From the NCBI RefSeq assembly GCF_013327855.1, contig NZ_JABUMX010000003.1, positions 186,001 through 250,000 on the forward strand: 64,000 bases of DNA, given 5' to 3'. This stretch comes from Phyllobacterium pellucidum. GTDB taxonomy: Bacteria; Pseudomonadota; Alphaproteobacteria; Rhizobiales; Rhizobiaceae. The translations under genes were made by a program, and so were the position numbers. Positions 1-8,606 of this stretch are shown in pieces. The notes under the pieces are model-generated. The model was not told the DNA's origin, did no database searches, and saw only the letters and a list, made by a program, of their open reading frames with translations. Each line of letters opens with the position of its first letter. Positions within the stretch are counted from its first letter, which is position 1.

Positions 1-55
1 TGATCGTATCAACAACACTTATTTTCCCTTCAGCATCTACTAGGTAAAACCGGCA

Positions 56-1417
56 ATGGCAGCGCGCAGGAGAGGAGTGCAGATATCGATGATCACGGCC
101 GGAAGGCTGCTGATCGGATTCGTGCTCCTTTACGCCATAGTTGCCGCAGGCGTTTCCATCGTATTCCTGCGTAAGATCGAGAACGATGCGCGCTATACCC
201 AGGAACAGCAGCTGCCGCTGGTCTTGAGCCAGAACCGCAACGCCATCAAGGTTGAGCGGCTCGCGTCGCTGGCGCGTTCGATTTACCTCGCGAAAGACCG
301 CGAGCTGGAACGACAGCTGCAATTGCAGACGCATGTGCTTGCCCAGAGCTTTACGCTGGATGAAAATGATCAGTTGGCAAAGGGCGTCCAAAAGGTCAGC
401 AGCCACGTCAAGCAGATCGTCGCCCTGCGCGATCAGGTTCGCAAGATGGATGCCGGCGATACGAGTCCCGACCCCGCCGTTCGAGCGGAGCTGGAGCGGC
501 AGGCCCTCGAAACCTACCAAAGCGCCATGCGGGTAACCGATGAGCTCGGCCAATCCATCGTCAGCGACGCCGCGGTTCTCGCCTATGGCATGTCCGGCGA
601 TATCCAGCGGACGGCGAAGATGATCCAGGTAGCGTGGATCATCATTCTGACGCTGCCGGTTCTCATTGCTGTCGGCGCGATCTATGTCGTGGCAAGGCAC
701 ATAATTCGCCCCATAAATTCGGCCATCGAAGGCCTGCGCTCCATCGACCGCCACGAAAAGCGCAGGCTCAGATTGCGCCGGCCGCTGTTCCGTGAGTTGT
801 CGACGATCAACGAGGCTATCGAAGCCTATGGCCACGTCTCACTCGATCTGCTGCGGACCAATTCCATCCTGCAGGCGCTTTCCGAAGAAGACGGCCTGAC
901 GACGCTTGCGAACCGGCGCAGTTTCGAAAAGCGCATCGGCGAGGAGTTTGCCAAGGCGACGCAGAACGACACCGATCTTGCAATCCTCATGGTCGACCTC
1001 GACCACTTCAAATCGATAAACGACCATTATGGCCACCAGATGGGCGATACCTGCCTGAAAATGACAGCGAATGTCCTGCGCAGCATCGGTGCCGAACGCG
1101 ATTGCCACGCGGCTCGCTACGGCGGCGAGGAATTTTCCCTGGTCTTTCCAGATTGCGATTTGCAGAGCGCGATTGCCGAAGCGGAAAAAATCCGGCTGTC
1201 TATCAGCAGCCTTATCATCACCTCAAGCTACGATGAAACCATCCGTATCACCGCCAGCGTCGGTGTGGCGACCATAAAAAGCGGAAGGTTCGAGACTGCG
1301 GCGCAATTGCTCGAGAATGCCGACAGGGCGCTCTATCTTGCCAAGCACAGCGGACGCAATATTGTGAAATCCCTTCCTTTGCCCGGCAGGGCCGATTTGA
1401 AACCGCTGACGGCCTAG
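56..1417 (+). CDS. Membrane-bound GGDEF diguanylate cyclase
   Basis: Probable diguanylate cyclase making cyclic di-GMP from two GTP at the inner membrane. The 453-residue protein has a transmembrane helix near residues 15-37, a mainly helical periplasmic sensor stretch to about 185, a second helix near 190-212, a HAMP-like linker and a C-terminal GGDEF domain from about 280. The active-site motif reads GGEEF at 356-360, a form compatible with activity. The usual RxxD inhibitory site just upstream is not present (ERDC occupies it), so product inhibition may be weak; this is inference. The start ATG has only a poor ribosome site. The lipid gene cluster starts 24 bases downstream on the same strand, so co-transcription is possible. 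The sensor ligand cannot be read from the sequence. Confidence 0.9.
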   Translation: MAARRRGVQISMITAGRLLIGFVLLYAIVAAGVSIVFLRKIENDARYTQEQQLPLVLSQNRNAIKVERLASLARSIYLAKDRELERQLQLQTHVLAQSFTLDENDQLAKGVQKVSSHVKQIVALRDQVRKMDAGDTSPDPAVRAELERQALETYQSAMRVTDELGQSIVSDAAVLAYGMSGDIQRTAKMIQVAWIIILTLPVLIAVGAIYVVARHIIRPINSAIEGLRSIDRHEKRRLRLRRPLFRELSTINEAIEAYGHVSLDLLRTNSILQALSEEDGLTTLANRRSFEKRIGEEFAKATQNDTDLAILMVDLDHFKSINDHYGHQMGDTCLKMTANVLRSIGAERDCHAARYGGEEFSLVFPDCDLQSAIAEAEKIRLSISSLIITSSYDETIRITASVGVATIKSGRFETAAQLLENADRALYLAKHSGRNIVKSLPLPGRADLKPLTA

Positions 1418-1440
1418 ACCAATTCTCGGGAATCCCGCCC

Positions 1441-2058
1441 ATGCCAACGCTCTATTCCCTGAAGCCAGCCTTCCAGAACCTGCTGCGGCCGCTCGTCGGT
1501 CGCCTGGTCGCGCGCGGTGTCACCGCCAATCAGGTCACCCTCGCGGCAGCCGTGCTTTCGGTCCTTGCGGGAGCGGTGGTGGCACTATTCTACGACATCT
1601 TCGTCGTCTTCTGGCTGCTGCCCGTCGTCCTTTTCGTGCGCATGGCGCTTAACGCGATCGACGGCATGATGGCCCGCGAGTTCAGGCAGGCTTCGAAACT
1701 CGGTGCCTATCTTAACGAACTCGGCGACGTCGTCTCGGACGTGGCGCTCATCCTGCCCTTCATGCTGGCCGGGCCATTTGCGCCGCCCGGTGTCGTCACC
1801 TTTGCTATAGCTGCGATGCTGACCGAATATGCCGGCGTTCTCGGCGTGATGACCGGCGGGGGCCGCGGCTATGACGGACCCTTTGGCAAGAGCGACCGTG
1901 CCCTGGCACTCGGCGTCATCGCGGCCCTCATCGGCAGCGGTATCATGCTCCCTTACTGGTTCGGCTGGATCTTTCCTCTTATGGCGCTCCTATCGGTCTA
2001 CACCATGATCAATCGCGTGCGGGCGGGCTTGCGGCGCGCGGAAACGGCGGCATCCTGA
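1441..2058 (+). CDS. CDP-alcohol phosphatidyltransferase, YnbA-like
   Basis: Integral membrane enzyme of the CDP-alcohol phosphatidyltransferase family, which moves a phosphatidyl group from CDP-diacylglycerol to an alcohol. The 205-residue protein shows the family signature as DGMMAR near residue 74, followed by G..L.E.GD..SD, with the conserved aspartates present, and about five to six hydrophobic helices. Its size matches E. coli YnbA (about 200 residues). It opens a run of genes with almost no spacing: its TGA is followed directly by the ATG of the next gene. The acceptor alcohol is unknown; the adjacent CdsA-like, PlsC-like and phosphatase genes imply a dedicated phospholipid head-group pathway rather than general PssA or PgsA function. 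Confidence 0.9.
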   Translation: MPTLYSLKPAFQNLLRPLVGRLVARGVTANQVTLAAAVLSVLAGAVVALFYDIFVVFWLLPVVLFVRMALNAIDGMMAREFRQASKLGAYLNELGDVVSDVALILPFMLAGPFAPPGVVTFAIAAMLTEYAGVLGVMTGGGRGYDGPFGKSDRALALGVIAALIGSGIMLPYWFGWIFPLMALLSVYTMINRVRAGLRRAETAAS

Positions 2059-3861
2059 ATGATCTCGTTGGCGGAACACGAAACGACCACCGAGAACGCC
2101 AACGGCCGGACCGCGCCCGGCGCAGCCGAAGAGCATTTCTTTCGCACGCATGACGACACGGAACTCTTCTATCGCAAATGGCCGGCGCGCAGCGGGACGG
2201 CCAGAGGCGCAATCGTTCTTTTGCATCGCGGCCATGAGCATGGCGGGCGTGTCGCCCACCTTGTCGGCGAGCTTGGTCTCGATGATTTTGCATTCTATGC
2301 CTGGGATGCCCGCGGCCACGGCCGTTCTCCCGGAACGCGCGGCTTTTCTCCATCGTTCGCAGCTTCGGTACGCGATCTCGATAGTTTCGTTCGGCACATC
2401 ATTGCCCGGGACGGCTTTGCCATGGAAGATATCGCGGTCGTCGCCCAATCGGTTGGAGCAGTTCTCGCGGCAAGCTGGGTCCATGACTATGCGCCGCCCA
2501 TCCGCGCACTCGTTCTTGCGTCGCCGGCCTTCAGCGTAAAACTCTACGTTCCCTTTGCCCGGCAAGGCATCTCGCTCTGGCAAAAGCTGAAAGGCCAGTT
2601 CTTCGTCAATTCCTACGTCAAAGCCAAGTTCCTCACCCACGATCCCGAGCGCATCGCCTCGTTTGAAAACGACCCGCTGATCACCCGCCCCATCGCTTCC
2701 AACATATTGCTCGACCTTTACGATACCGCGGAGCGGGTCGTCGCCGACGCCCGCGCGATCGTCGTGCCGACGCAGCTCCTGATCTCTGGGAGCGACTGGG
2801 TCGTTCGCCATGCGCCGCAACACCGCTTCTACGAAAATCTGGCGCATCCCCTGAAGGAACGGCATGTACTGAAAGGCTTCTTTCACGACACACTCGGCGA
2901 AAGGGAGAGGGCCATTCCCATCGCCCATATGCGCCGCTTCTTAACCGAGCGCTTTGCTAAGGCCCCAGCCGAACTCGACGTCACCAACGCCGATGCCACT
3001 GGTTACACACGCGACGAGGCTGACCGACTTTCGTCACCACACGATATGCTTTCGGCCAAGGGCCTATACTGGACCTCGTACAGAACCTCCCTGCGCTGCG
3101 CCGCCCTTATCTCCAAAGGCATCCGCACGGGGGCGAAGACCGGCTTCGACTCCGGTTCGACGCTTGACTATGTCTACCGGAACCAACCGCGGGGGATCGG
3201 CCCGGGCGGGAGGCTGATCGACAAACAGTTCCTTGAAGCCATCGGCTGGCGCGGCATTCGCCAGCGAAAGCTGCACCTCGAAGAGCTGATCGAAATGTGC
3301 CTCGCCAAGCTCGCCGCGAGCGGAAGAACAACGAATGTCCTCGACATTGCTGCCGGCCACGGTCGCTACATCCTCGACGCCGTCGCGCAATCCGGGATAA
3401 AGCTGGACAGTGTCCGGCTCCAGGACTATTCGCCCATCAATGTAGATGCGGGGAACAAGTTGATAGCCGAGCGCGGTCTCCAGTCGATCGCGAACTTCCA
3501 TCAGGCTGATGCCTTCGATGGCGACATGCTGGCGGCGACTGTGCCCTCCCCGGATCTTGCGATTGTCTCCGGGCTTTACGAACTATTTTCCGACAATGGC
3601 ATGATCCGCCGCTCGCTCGATGGCCTCGCCCGGGCGATGCAACCCGGCAGCCTTTTGATCTATACCAACCAGCCCTGGCATCCGCAGCTCGAAATGATCG
3701 CACGCGCACTGACATCGCACCGCGGCGGCGAAGCCTGGATCATGCGCCGGCGCACACAGGCCGAAATGGACCAGTTGGTCGCTGCCGCAGGGTTCAAGAA
3801 GATCGAGCAGCGCATCGACCGCTGGGGCATTTTCACAGTGTCGGTCGCCGAGCGTAAATGA
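2059..3861 (+). CDS. Alpha/beta hydrolase-SAM methyltransferase fusion, YnbC-like
   Basis: Two-domain protein of 600 residues. Residues about 25-300 form a serine-aminopeptidase-type alpha/beta hydrolase (monoacylglycerol-lipase-like): oxyanion-region HRGHEHGGR, nucleophile elbow AQSVG in place of GxSxG, and a late FHDTLGE segment that supplies the histidine. Residues about 420-600 form a class I methyltransferase with the SAM-binding loop VLDIAAGHGR. The same fusion and length occur in E. coli YnbC. The start ATG abuts the previous stop and the end overlaps the next gene by ATGA, so translation is probably coupled. A lysophospholipase or head-group hydrolase coupled to methylation of the product is a reasonable guess, not shown. 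Confidence 0.88.
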   Translation: MISLAEHETTTENANGRTAPGAAEEHFFRTHDDTELFYRKWPARSGTARGAIVLLHRGHEHGGRVAHLVGELGLDDFAFYAWDARGHGRSPGTRGFSPSFAASVRDLDSFVRHIIARDGFAMEDIAVVAQSVGAVLAASWVHDYAPPIRALVLASPAFSVKLYVPFARQGISLWQKLKGQFFVNSYVKAKFLTHDPERIASFENDPLITRPIASNILLDLYDTAERVVADARAIVVPTQLLISGSDWVVRHAPQHRFYENLAHPLKERHVLKGFFHDTLGERERAIPIAHMRRFLTERFAKAPAELDVTNADATGYTRDEADRLSSPHDMLSAKGLYWTSYRTSLRCAALISKGIRTGAKTGFDSGSTLDYVYRNQPRGIGPGGRLIDKQFLEAIGWRGIRQRKLHLEELIEMCLAKLAASGRTTNVLDIAAGHGRYILDAVAQSGIKLDSVRLQDYSPINVDAGNKLIAERGLQSIANFHQADAFDGDMLAATVPSPDLAIVSGLYELFSDNGMIRRSLDGLARAMQPGSLLIYTNQPWHPQLEMIARALTSHRGGEAWIMRRRTQAEMDQLVAAAGFKKIEQRIDRWGIFTVSVAERK

Positions 3862-5204
3862 CGGCGGCGAGCGTTTCACCGATTGGCAAATGGCGTCTTG
3901 AAGGGCCGGTAGCCAAGCGCGCCATACTGTGGCTCGCCTTTCTCGCACCCTTCTTCTATCTCACCTATGGCACGGCCAACTGGCTCGCCGCGCAACGGCA
4001 GCACGTTGCGCACATAACCTTCAGCTGGGAACATGACATTCCCTTCCTCGCCTGGACGATTTTTCCCTATTGGTCGATCAACGCCTTTTACGGTCTGTCC
4101 CTGTTCCTCAACGACACCCAATCAGAGGTGGACCGCCTGGCAAGGCGCTATCTCACGGCGCAGATGATCGCCGTTGCCTGCTTCGTCGCCTTTCCCCTGA
4201 CCTTTACTTTCGCAAAGCCTTTGACGAGTGGAGCGCCGGGCTTCCTCTTCGATTTGCTCGGGGGTTTCGACAAGCCATTCAACCAGGCGCCGTCCCTGCA
4301 CATTGCCTTGCTCATCATCATCTGGGAACACTGGCGGCACCGGCTCGCAGGCGCGATACTCTGGCTATGGCACCTGTGGTGCCTGCTGATCGGAGTCTCC
4401 GTGCTCACCACCTATCAGCACCATTTCATCGACATACCGACCGGCGCACTCCTCGGATTCTTTGCCTTGTGGCTATTTCCCGCCGGGGAGCCATCGCCGC
4501 TGGGGGATTTTGTTCTCAGTCCGAATGGCAAGCATAAGCGTATCGGCAGCTACTATGCCGCCGCCAGTTTGGCGCTTCTTCTCCTTGTTGTAGTCGAAGC
4601 AGCGAGATCGATCATTTACCTCATCTTGCTTTGGCCGGCTCTGGCGTTCGGCATTGTCGCCCTCGCCTATCTTGGCGCAGGGCCCGGGGTCTTCCAGAAA
4701 CGCCAAAATGGAACAGTATCGCTGGCCAGCCTGTGGCTGCTTGCACCCTATCGGCTTGGCGTAAAAATCAACATCTACCTATGGACCCGCAAGCTGCCTT
4801 CCTCCGTGCGGATTCTTGACAACGTCCACCTCGGCCGCCTGCCGAAACGTGCGGAGCTTTCGGCTTTTGCGAGTGTGATCGATTTGACCAGCGAACTTGC
4901 AAGACCGTCCGGCGTCGAAATTGCCTGGCGAACTTTCCCGGCGCTCGATCTCGTGCCAGTACCGCCCGCCGATCTTGAAAAAGCTTCGGAAGCCATCGAA
5001 AATGCGCAGATGAAAGGTCCCGTGCTCGTCTGTTGTGCGCTCGGCTTTCAGCGCAGCGCGGCGGCAGTGGCGACCTGGCTTTTGCGCCATGGGCACGCTG
5101 TTAACGCAGAACAGGCGATACACCTTATAAAGACAGGGGGCAGGCCAATACACCTGAGCGACGATATGATCGTGACGGAAGAAACAGGGGAACGGCATGG
5201 ATGA
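3858..5204 (+). CDS. PAP2-dual-specificity phosphatase fusion, YnbD-like
   Basis: Membrane phosphatase of 448 residues. The N-terminal part has several transmembrane helices and a PAP2-like core with PSLH (about 144-147) and HHFIDIPTG, matching the phosphatidate phosphatase histidine motifs in modified form. The C-terminal cytosolic part (about 310-448) is a dual-specificity/tyrosine phosphatase domain; its nucleophile loop is CALGFQRS with Cys393 and Arg399, a proper C-x5-R. E. coli YnbD has this same architecture (about 430 residues). It could remove phosphate from phosphatidylglycerophosphate-type or phosphoinositide-type lipids made by the cluster; this is inference. It starts four bases inside the preceding gene and overlaps the next one by eight bases. 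Confidence 0.88.
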   Translation: MTAASVSPIGKWRLEGPVAKRAILWLAFLAPFFYLTYGTANWLAAQRQHVAHITFSWEHDIPFLAWTIFPYWSINAFYGLSLFLNDTQSEVDRLARRYLTAQMIAVACFVAFPLTFTFAKPLTSGAPGFLFDLLGGFDKPFNQAPSLHIALLIIIWEHWRHRLAGAILWLWHLWCLLIGVSVLTTYQHHFIDIPTGALLGFFALWLFPAGEPSPLGDFVLSPNGKHKRIGSYYAAASLALLLLVVVEAARSIIYLILLWPALAFGIVALAYLGAGPGVFQKRQNGTVSLASLWLLAPYRLGVKINIYLWTRKLPSSVRILDNVHLGRLPKRAELSAFASVIDLTSELARPSGVEIAWRTFPALDLVPVPPADLEKASEAIENAQMKGPVLVCCALGFQRSAAAVATWLLRHGHAVNAEQAIHLIKTGGRPIHLSDDMIVTEETGERHG

Positions 5205-5619
5205 AGACGCGGAAACCTTCGCGGCCCGTTTGACGCGCAGGGCCCATACATATGGGTTTTTGACCTGCATTCTATTGGTGGCATCTTCCGTTGCGGGAGA
5301 CGCCGGGGGCAAGCTTTTCAGTTGGCTATGGCCACTCCTGATAGTTGGTGGTCTGACGACGCTGTTCCTTGCCATCTATCTGCGCTTCGATGCGGCGCTT
5401 TTCCACTTCATTGCCTCGCATGAAGACGAAACGGCGGGCTGTCGTGCCGCCGACAAGCTGCTCGAGCGCATGCGCCTGCGCAAATGCCCAAAAACGACCC
5501 GGCCGCTCAACGCTCGCATTGCTGGCACCAACCGCCTACTGATGCGCCTTCATCTGGCTTTCGCGGTCTTCCTTGCCCTCTTTGCTTCCGCAACGGCCTA
5601 TAGTTTGTGGACGGCATAA
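5197..5619 (+). CDS. Small membrane protein of the lipid cluster
   Basis: Protein of 140 residues with no family I can name. It has three likely transmembrane helices (about 20-36, 42-65 and 112-136) and a central cytosolic stretch rich in Arg, Lys and Cys. It starts with ATG eight bases before the end of the PAP2-phosphatase gene, and its own end overlaps the start of the acyltransferase gene, so it is clearly part of the operon. E. coli ynbABCD has no obvious counterpart. It may be an assembly or scaffold partner for the membrane enzymes. Confidence 0.75.
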   Translation: MDEDAETFAARLTRRAHTYGFLTCILLVASSVAGDAGGKLFSWLWPLLIVGGLTTLFLAIYLRFDAALFHFIASHEDETAGCRAADKLLERMRLRKCPKTTRPLNARIAGTNRLLMRLHLAFAVFLALFASATAYSLWTA

Positions 5620-6296
5620 GCGTGGATAAACCTGGGGAGACGTTCGGTAAGCATGTCACGCGGCGCGCCGCCGCCATGGTCCTTGCCGGCCTGTCGCGCG
5701 CAATTACCGGCGTGCGGCCCATCTGGCAGGGCTGCGCACCCGCCGGCCGGCAGCGCATCTATTTCGCCAACCATGCCAGCCACGGCGATTTCATTCTGCT
5801 TTCGACGTGCCTCCCGCCGAAGGAGCGTGCGCGGACGCGCGCCGTCGCGGGCGCAGATTATTGGCGCAAGAACCGCGTCCGCCACATCCTTGCCCGCGAT
5901 CTTCTCAATACGGTGCTGGTCGAGCGCAATTGGGTGGAACGGGCCGAAGACCCGATGGTCATCATGCTGGGCGCTCTCGCCGAAGGACACTCCCTGATCA
6001 TCTTTCCCGAAGGTACGCGCAACATGACCGAGGAACCGCTGCTGCGCTTCCGCTCAGGTATCTACAATCTTGCCCTGGCTCGCCCCGACGTTGAGCTTGT
6101 CCCATGCTGGATCGAGAATATGTCCCGCGTGCTGCCAAAGGGCGCGTTTCTACCGGTCCCTCTATTGTGCCGCGTCGTTTTCGGCACGCCGGTTCAATTG
6201 GAGCCAGAGGAGGATCGCCACGCCTTCCTGGCGCGTGCCCGCGATGCGCTTCTGGCGCTTAGTCCCGAACAGCAGAGGGCTCTCGATCATGGTTGA
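5607..6296 (+). CDS. 1-acyl-sn-glycerol-3-phosphate acyltransferase (PlsC family)
   Basis: Lysophosphatidate-type acyltransferase of 229 residues, adding a second acyl chain to a glycerophosphate acceptor at the inner membrane. The catalytic NHxxxxD box is NHASHGD (about 55-61) and the substrate-binding FPEGTR motif lies near 133-138. The start used is GTG at 5607, which overlaps the end of the upstream gene; a second GTG at 5622 is equally possible. It ends eight bases beyond the ATG of the cytidylyltransferase gene, so the two are translationally coupled. In this context it would feed phosphatidate to the CdsA-like enzyme. Whether it is the cell's main PlsC cannot be told here. Confidence 0.88.
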   Translation: MDGISVDKPGETFGKHVTRRAAAMVLAGLSRAITGVRPIWQGCAPAGRQRIYFANHASHGDFILLSTCLPPKERARTRAVAGADYWRKNRVRHILARDLLNTVLVERNWVERAEDPMVIMLGALAEGHSLIIFPEGTRNMTEEPLLRFRSGIYNLALARPDVELVPCWIENMSRVLPKGAFLPVPLLCRVVFGTPVQLEPEEDRHAFLARARDALLALSPEQQRALDHG

Positions 6297-7227
6297 AGCA
6301 GCCTGGCTGTTTCTCGGCCTTCTTGCCGTCCTCACTGGCGCAAGCGCCATTGCCACCGCCCTCTCCTGGAAAAGCCGGCGAAAAGGTGACGTGCTGCCGG
6401 ACGCCCTCGCCAATCTCAACTCGCGCATCAAGGCGTGGTGGATCATGGTTGGCGCGATCTCCGCCGCCTTCTTTTTCGGCAAGGGCGGTGTCATCCTCCT
6501 GTTTGCCTTCGTGTCCTTCGCTGCCTTGCGCGAATATGTGACGCTTACCCACACGCGGCGCGGGGATCACTGGATCCTGATCGGCATGTTCCTCGTGATC
6601 ATCCCCGTTCAATATTATCTGCTGTGGATCGAGTGGTACGGCCTGTTTGCAATCTTCGTGCCGGTCTACTGCTTCCTCGCCATGCCTGCCCTGACGGCAA
6701 TTTCGGGCGACACCGCGCGCTTTCTAGAACGTGTCAGCGAACAGCAATGGGGCATTATGCTATCGGTCTATTGCATCAGCCATGTTCCGGCGCTGCTCAC
6801 GCTGGCGATCCCCGGCTTTGCCGGCAAGGGATTGCTGCTCATCGCCTTCCTTATAACCACCGTGCAAGGCAGCGATGTCCTGCAATATGTGTTCGGCAAG
6901 CTCTTCGGCCGGCACAAGGTCGCGCCGAAGGTTTCGCCTTCGAAGACCTGGGAAGGGCTCATCGGCGGCATCGCCAGCGCTTCGCTGCTTGGCGCAGCGC
7001 TCTACTGGCTGACCCCGTTCACGCCGGTCCAGGCCGGGCTGATGGCTGCTCTTGCCTGCATCATGGGCTTCTTCGGCGGGCTCGTCGCCTCCGCGATCAA
7101 GCGGGATCGCGGCGTCAAGGATTGGGGACACATGATCGAGGGCCATGGCGGCATGCTCGACCGCGCGGACAGTCTCGTCTTCGCCGCGCCGGTCTTCTTT
7201 CACTTCGTCCGGTATTTCTGGACCTAG
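6289..7227 (+). CDS. Phosphatidate cytidylyltransferase, CdsA/YnbB-like
   Basis: Membrane enzyme making CDP-diacylglycerol from phosphatidate and CTP. The 312-residue protein has about eight hydrophobic helices and the CdsA signature near the C-terminus: SAIKRDRGVKDWGHMIEGHG, then G, then LDRADS. The start ATG at 6289 was chosen over a longer frame that runs 73 codons back into the acyltransferase gene. Size matches E. coli YnbB (about 298 residues) better than a housekeeping CdsA next to the isoprenoid and outer-membrane genes. It is the last gene of the lipid run and supplies the donor for the CDP-alcohol phosphatidyltransferase at its head. The FAH-family gene converges two bases later. 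Confidence 0.9.
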   Translation: MVEAAWLFLGLLAVLTGASAIATALSWKSRRKGDVLPDALANLNSRIKAWWIMVGAISAAFFFGKGGVILLFAFVSFAALREYVTLTHTRRGDHWILIGMFLVIIPVQYYLLWIEWYGLFAIFVPVYCFLAMPALTAISGDTARFLERVSEQQWGIMLSVYCISHVPALLTLAIPGFAGKGLLLIAFLITTVQGSDVLQYVFGKLFGRHKVAPKVSPSKTWEGLIGGIASASLLGAALYWLTPFTPVQAGLMAALACIMGFFGGLVASAIKRDRGVKDWGHMIEGHGGMLDRADSLVFAAPVFFHFVRYFWT

Positions 7228-7229
7228 CG

Positions 7230-8384
7230 CTAGAGGAGTTCCGCCCTGGCGAGATCGCGCAGCAGATGGCTTGCCCCGTAGGTCCACGGTGCACACTCGG
7301 TCGAGAGCCGCACCCGGTTGGACAATGTCCCAAGCGAAGGCGTGGATATCGAGACGATATCGCCGAGCTTATGGGTGAAGCCCTTGCCCGGGCCGTCGCG
7401 GTCCTTGACCGGAGCGAACATGGTGCCGAGGAAGAGGACGAGGCCATCCGGATACTGATGGTGCCGACCGATCGTCGCCTCAACCAGCGATTCTGGCTTA
7501 CGCGAAATCTTCGCCATGTTGGAATGCCCGTCGAGCACGAAGCCATCCTCGCCCTCGACCCGCATGCTGAGTTCGGCGGCTTTGACGGTTTCGAGTGTGA
7601 ACTCGCCATCGAAGAGCCGGACGAAAGGTCCGACGGAGCCGGACGCATTGTTGTCCTTGGCCTTGCCGAGAAGCAGCGCTGACCGACCTTCGACATCGCG
7701 CAGGTTGACGTCATTGCCAAGCGTCGCACCGACGATCTGCCCGCTGCTGGCAACCACGAGCACGATCTCCGGCTCGGGGTTGTTCCAACTTGAGATTGGA
7801 TGAAGGCCGACGTCAGCACCGAAGCCGACCGTCGACATGGGCTGCCCCTTGGTGAAAATCTCCGCATCCGGCCCGATGCCGACCTCGAGATACTGGCTCC
7901 AGACGCCGCGTGCAATCAGCGCCTCCTTCACCTGCATCGCAGCGGGCGAGCCCGGCACGATTTGCGACAGATCCGCGCCAATAAGGCCGAGTACCTCTTC
8001 GCGCAGCGAATCCGCCCTGGTCTTGTCGCCCTTCGCCTGCTCTTCGATAACACGCTCAAGCAGCGAGGCGACAAACGTCACACCGGACGCCTTGACCGCC
8101 TGCAGATCGATGGGTGACAGCAATGCCGGGTGGGCCGGATCGAACGTGCCGGACCAGCTATTGGCAAGGACGGCATCGACGGCGCCGATCCTGGTACCTT
8201 CCACGCCGGTAACATAGCTTGCGGGTTCGGCCATCTCGCATATGTCGCGCACGGTCGGGCCAGCCTTGTCGGTGATGTCATAAACAATGCCATCTCTGAT
8301 TGTGACGATCCGGGGGTGGTCGTAGCCAGGAATTTTGGCTCGTCCGAGAAGGACGCCGGAGGTTGGGACGATGGCATTTGACAT
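7230..8384 (-). CDS. Fumarylacetoacetate hydrolase family protein
   Basis: Protein of 384 residues with an FAH-type C-terminal domain. Family members cleave or dehydrate 2-keto acids and use Mg2+; enzymes of this length include 2-keto-3-deoxy-pentonate dehydratases of sugar-acid pathways and fumarylacetoacetase-like hydrolases. Visible features are a basic, nucleotide-poor N-terminal half and the family core around FGADVGLHPISSWNNPEPEI, where the glutamates bind metal. The ATG at 8384 is well placed. It stands alone on the minus strand, converging with the lipid cluster and divergent from the EamA transporter. Without pathway neighbours the substrate is not assignable. Confidence 0.85.
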   Translation of the reverse strand: MSNAIVPTSGVLLGRAKIPGYDHPRIVTIRDGIVYDITDKAGPTVRDICEMAEPASYVTGVEGTRIGAVDAVLANSWSGTFDPAHPALLSPIDLQAVKASGVTFVASLLERVIEEQAKGDKTRADSLREEVLGLIGADLSQIVPGSPAAMQVKEALIARGVWSQYLEVGIGPDAEIFTKGQPMSTVGFGADVGLHPISSWNNPEPEIVLVVASSGQIVGATLGNDVNLRDVEGRSALLLGKAKDNNASGSVGPFVRLFDGEFTLETVKAAELSMRVEGEDGFVLDGHSNMAKISRKPESLVEATIGRHHQYPDGLVLFLGTMFAPVKDRDGPGKGFTHKLGDIVSISTPSLGTLSNRVRLSTECAPWTYGASHLLRDLARAELL

Positions 8385-8606
8385 GATCGATTTCCTGGAT
8401 GTTTCGGATTGACGGAGTAGAATGGCATCCTCTCCCTGGACTGCTTGCCCGCATTTATGCGGGAGGAGTGCGCTCCAATCAAGACCAGCCCGACGCTCGT
8501 CCGGGCCGCTCTGTCAGGAGACCGTGGACGGGCTTCCAATATATCTTGTCATTTTGTGCGAACGCGCCACTAGTACGCGCAAGGGCAAAAGACAACCGGG
8601 GCGTGT

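Noticed and set aside
1990-2928. Minus-strand open frame (312 codons)
   Set aside because: Antisense to the hydrolase-methyltransferase gene whose motifs are clear.
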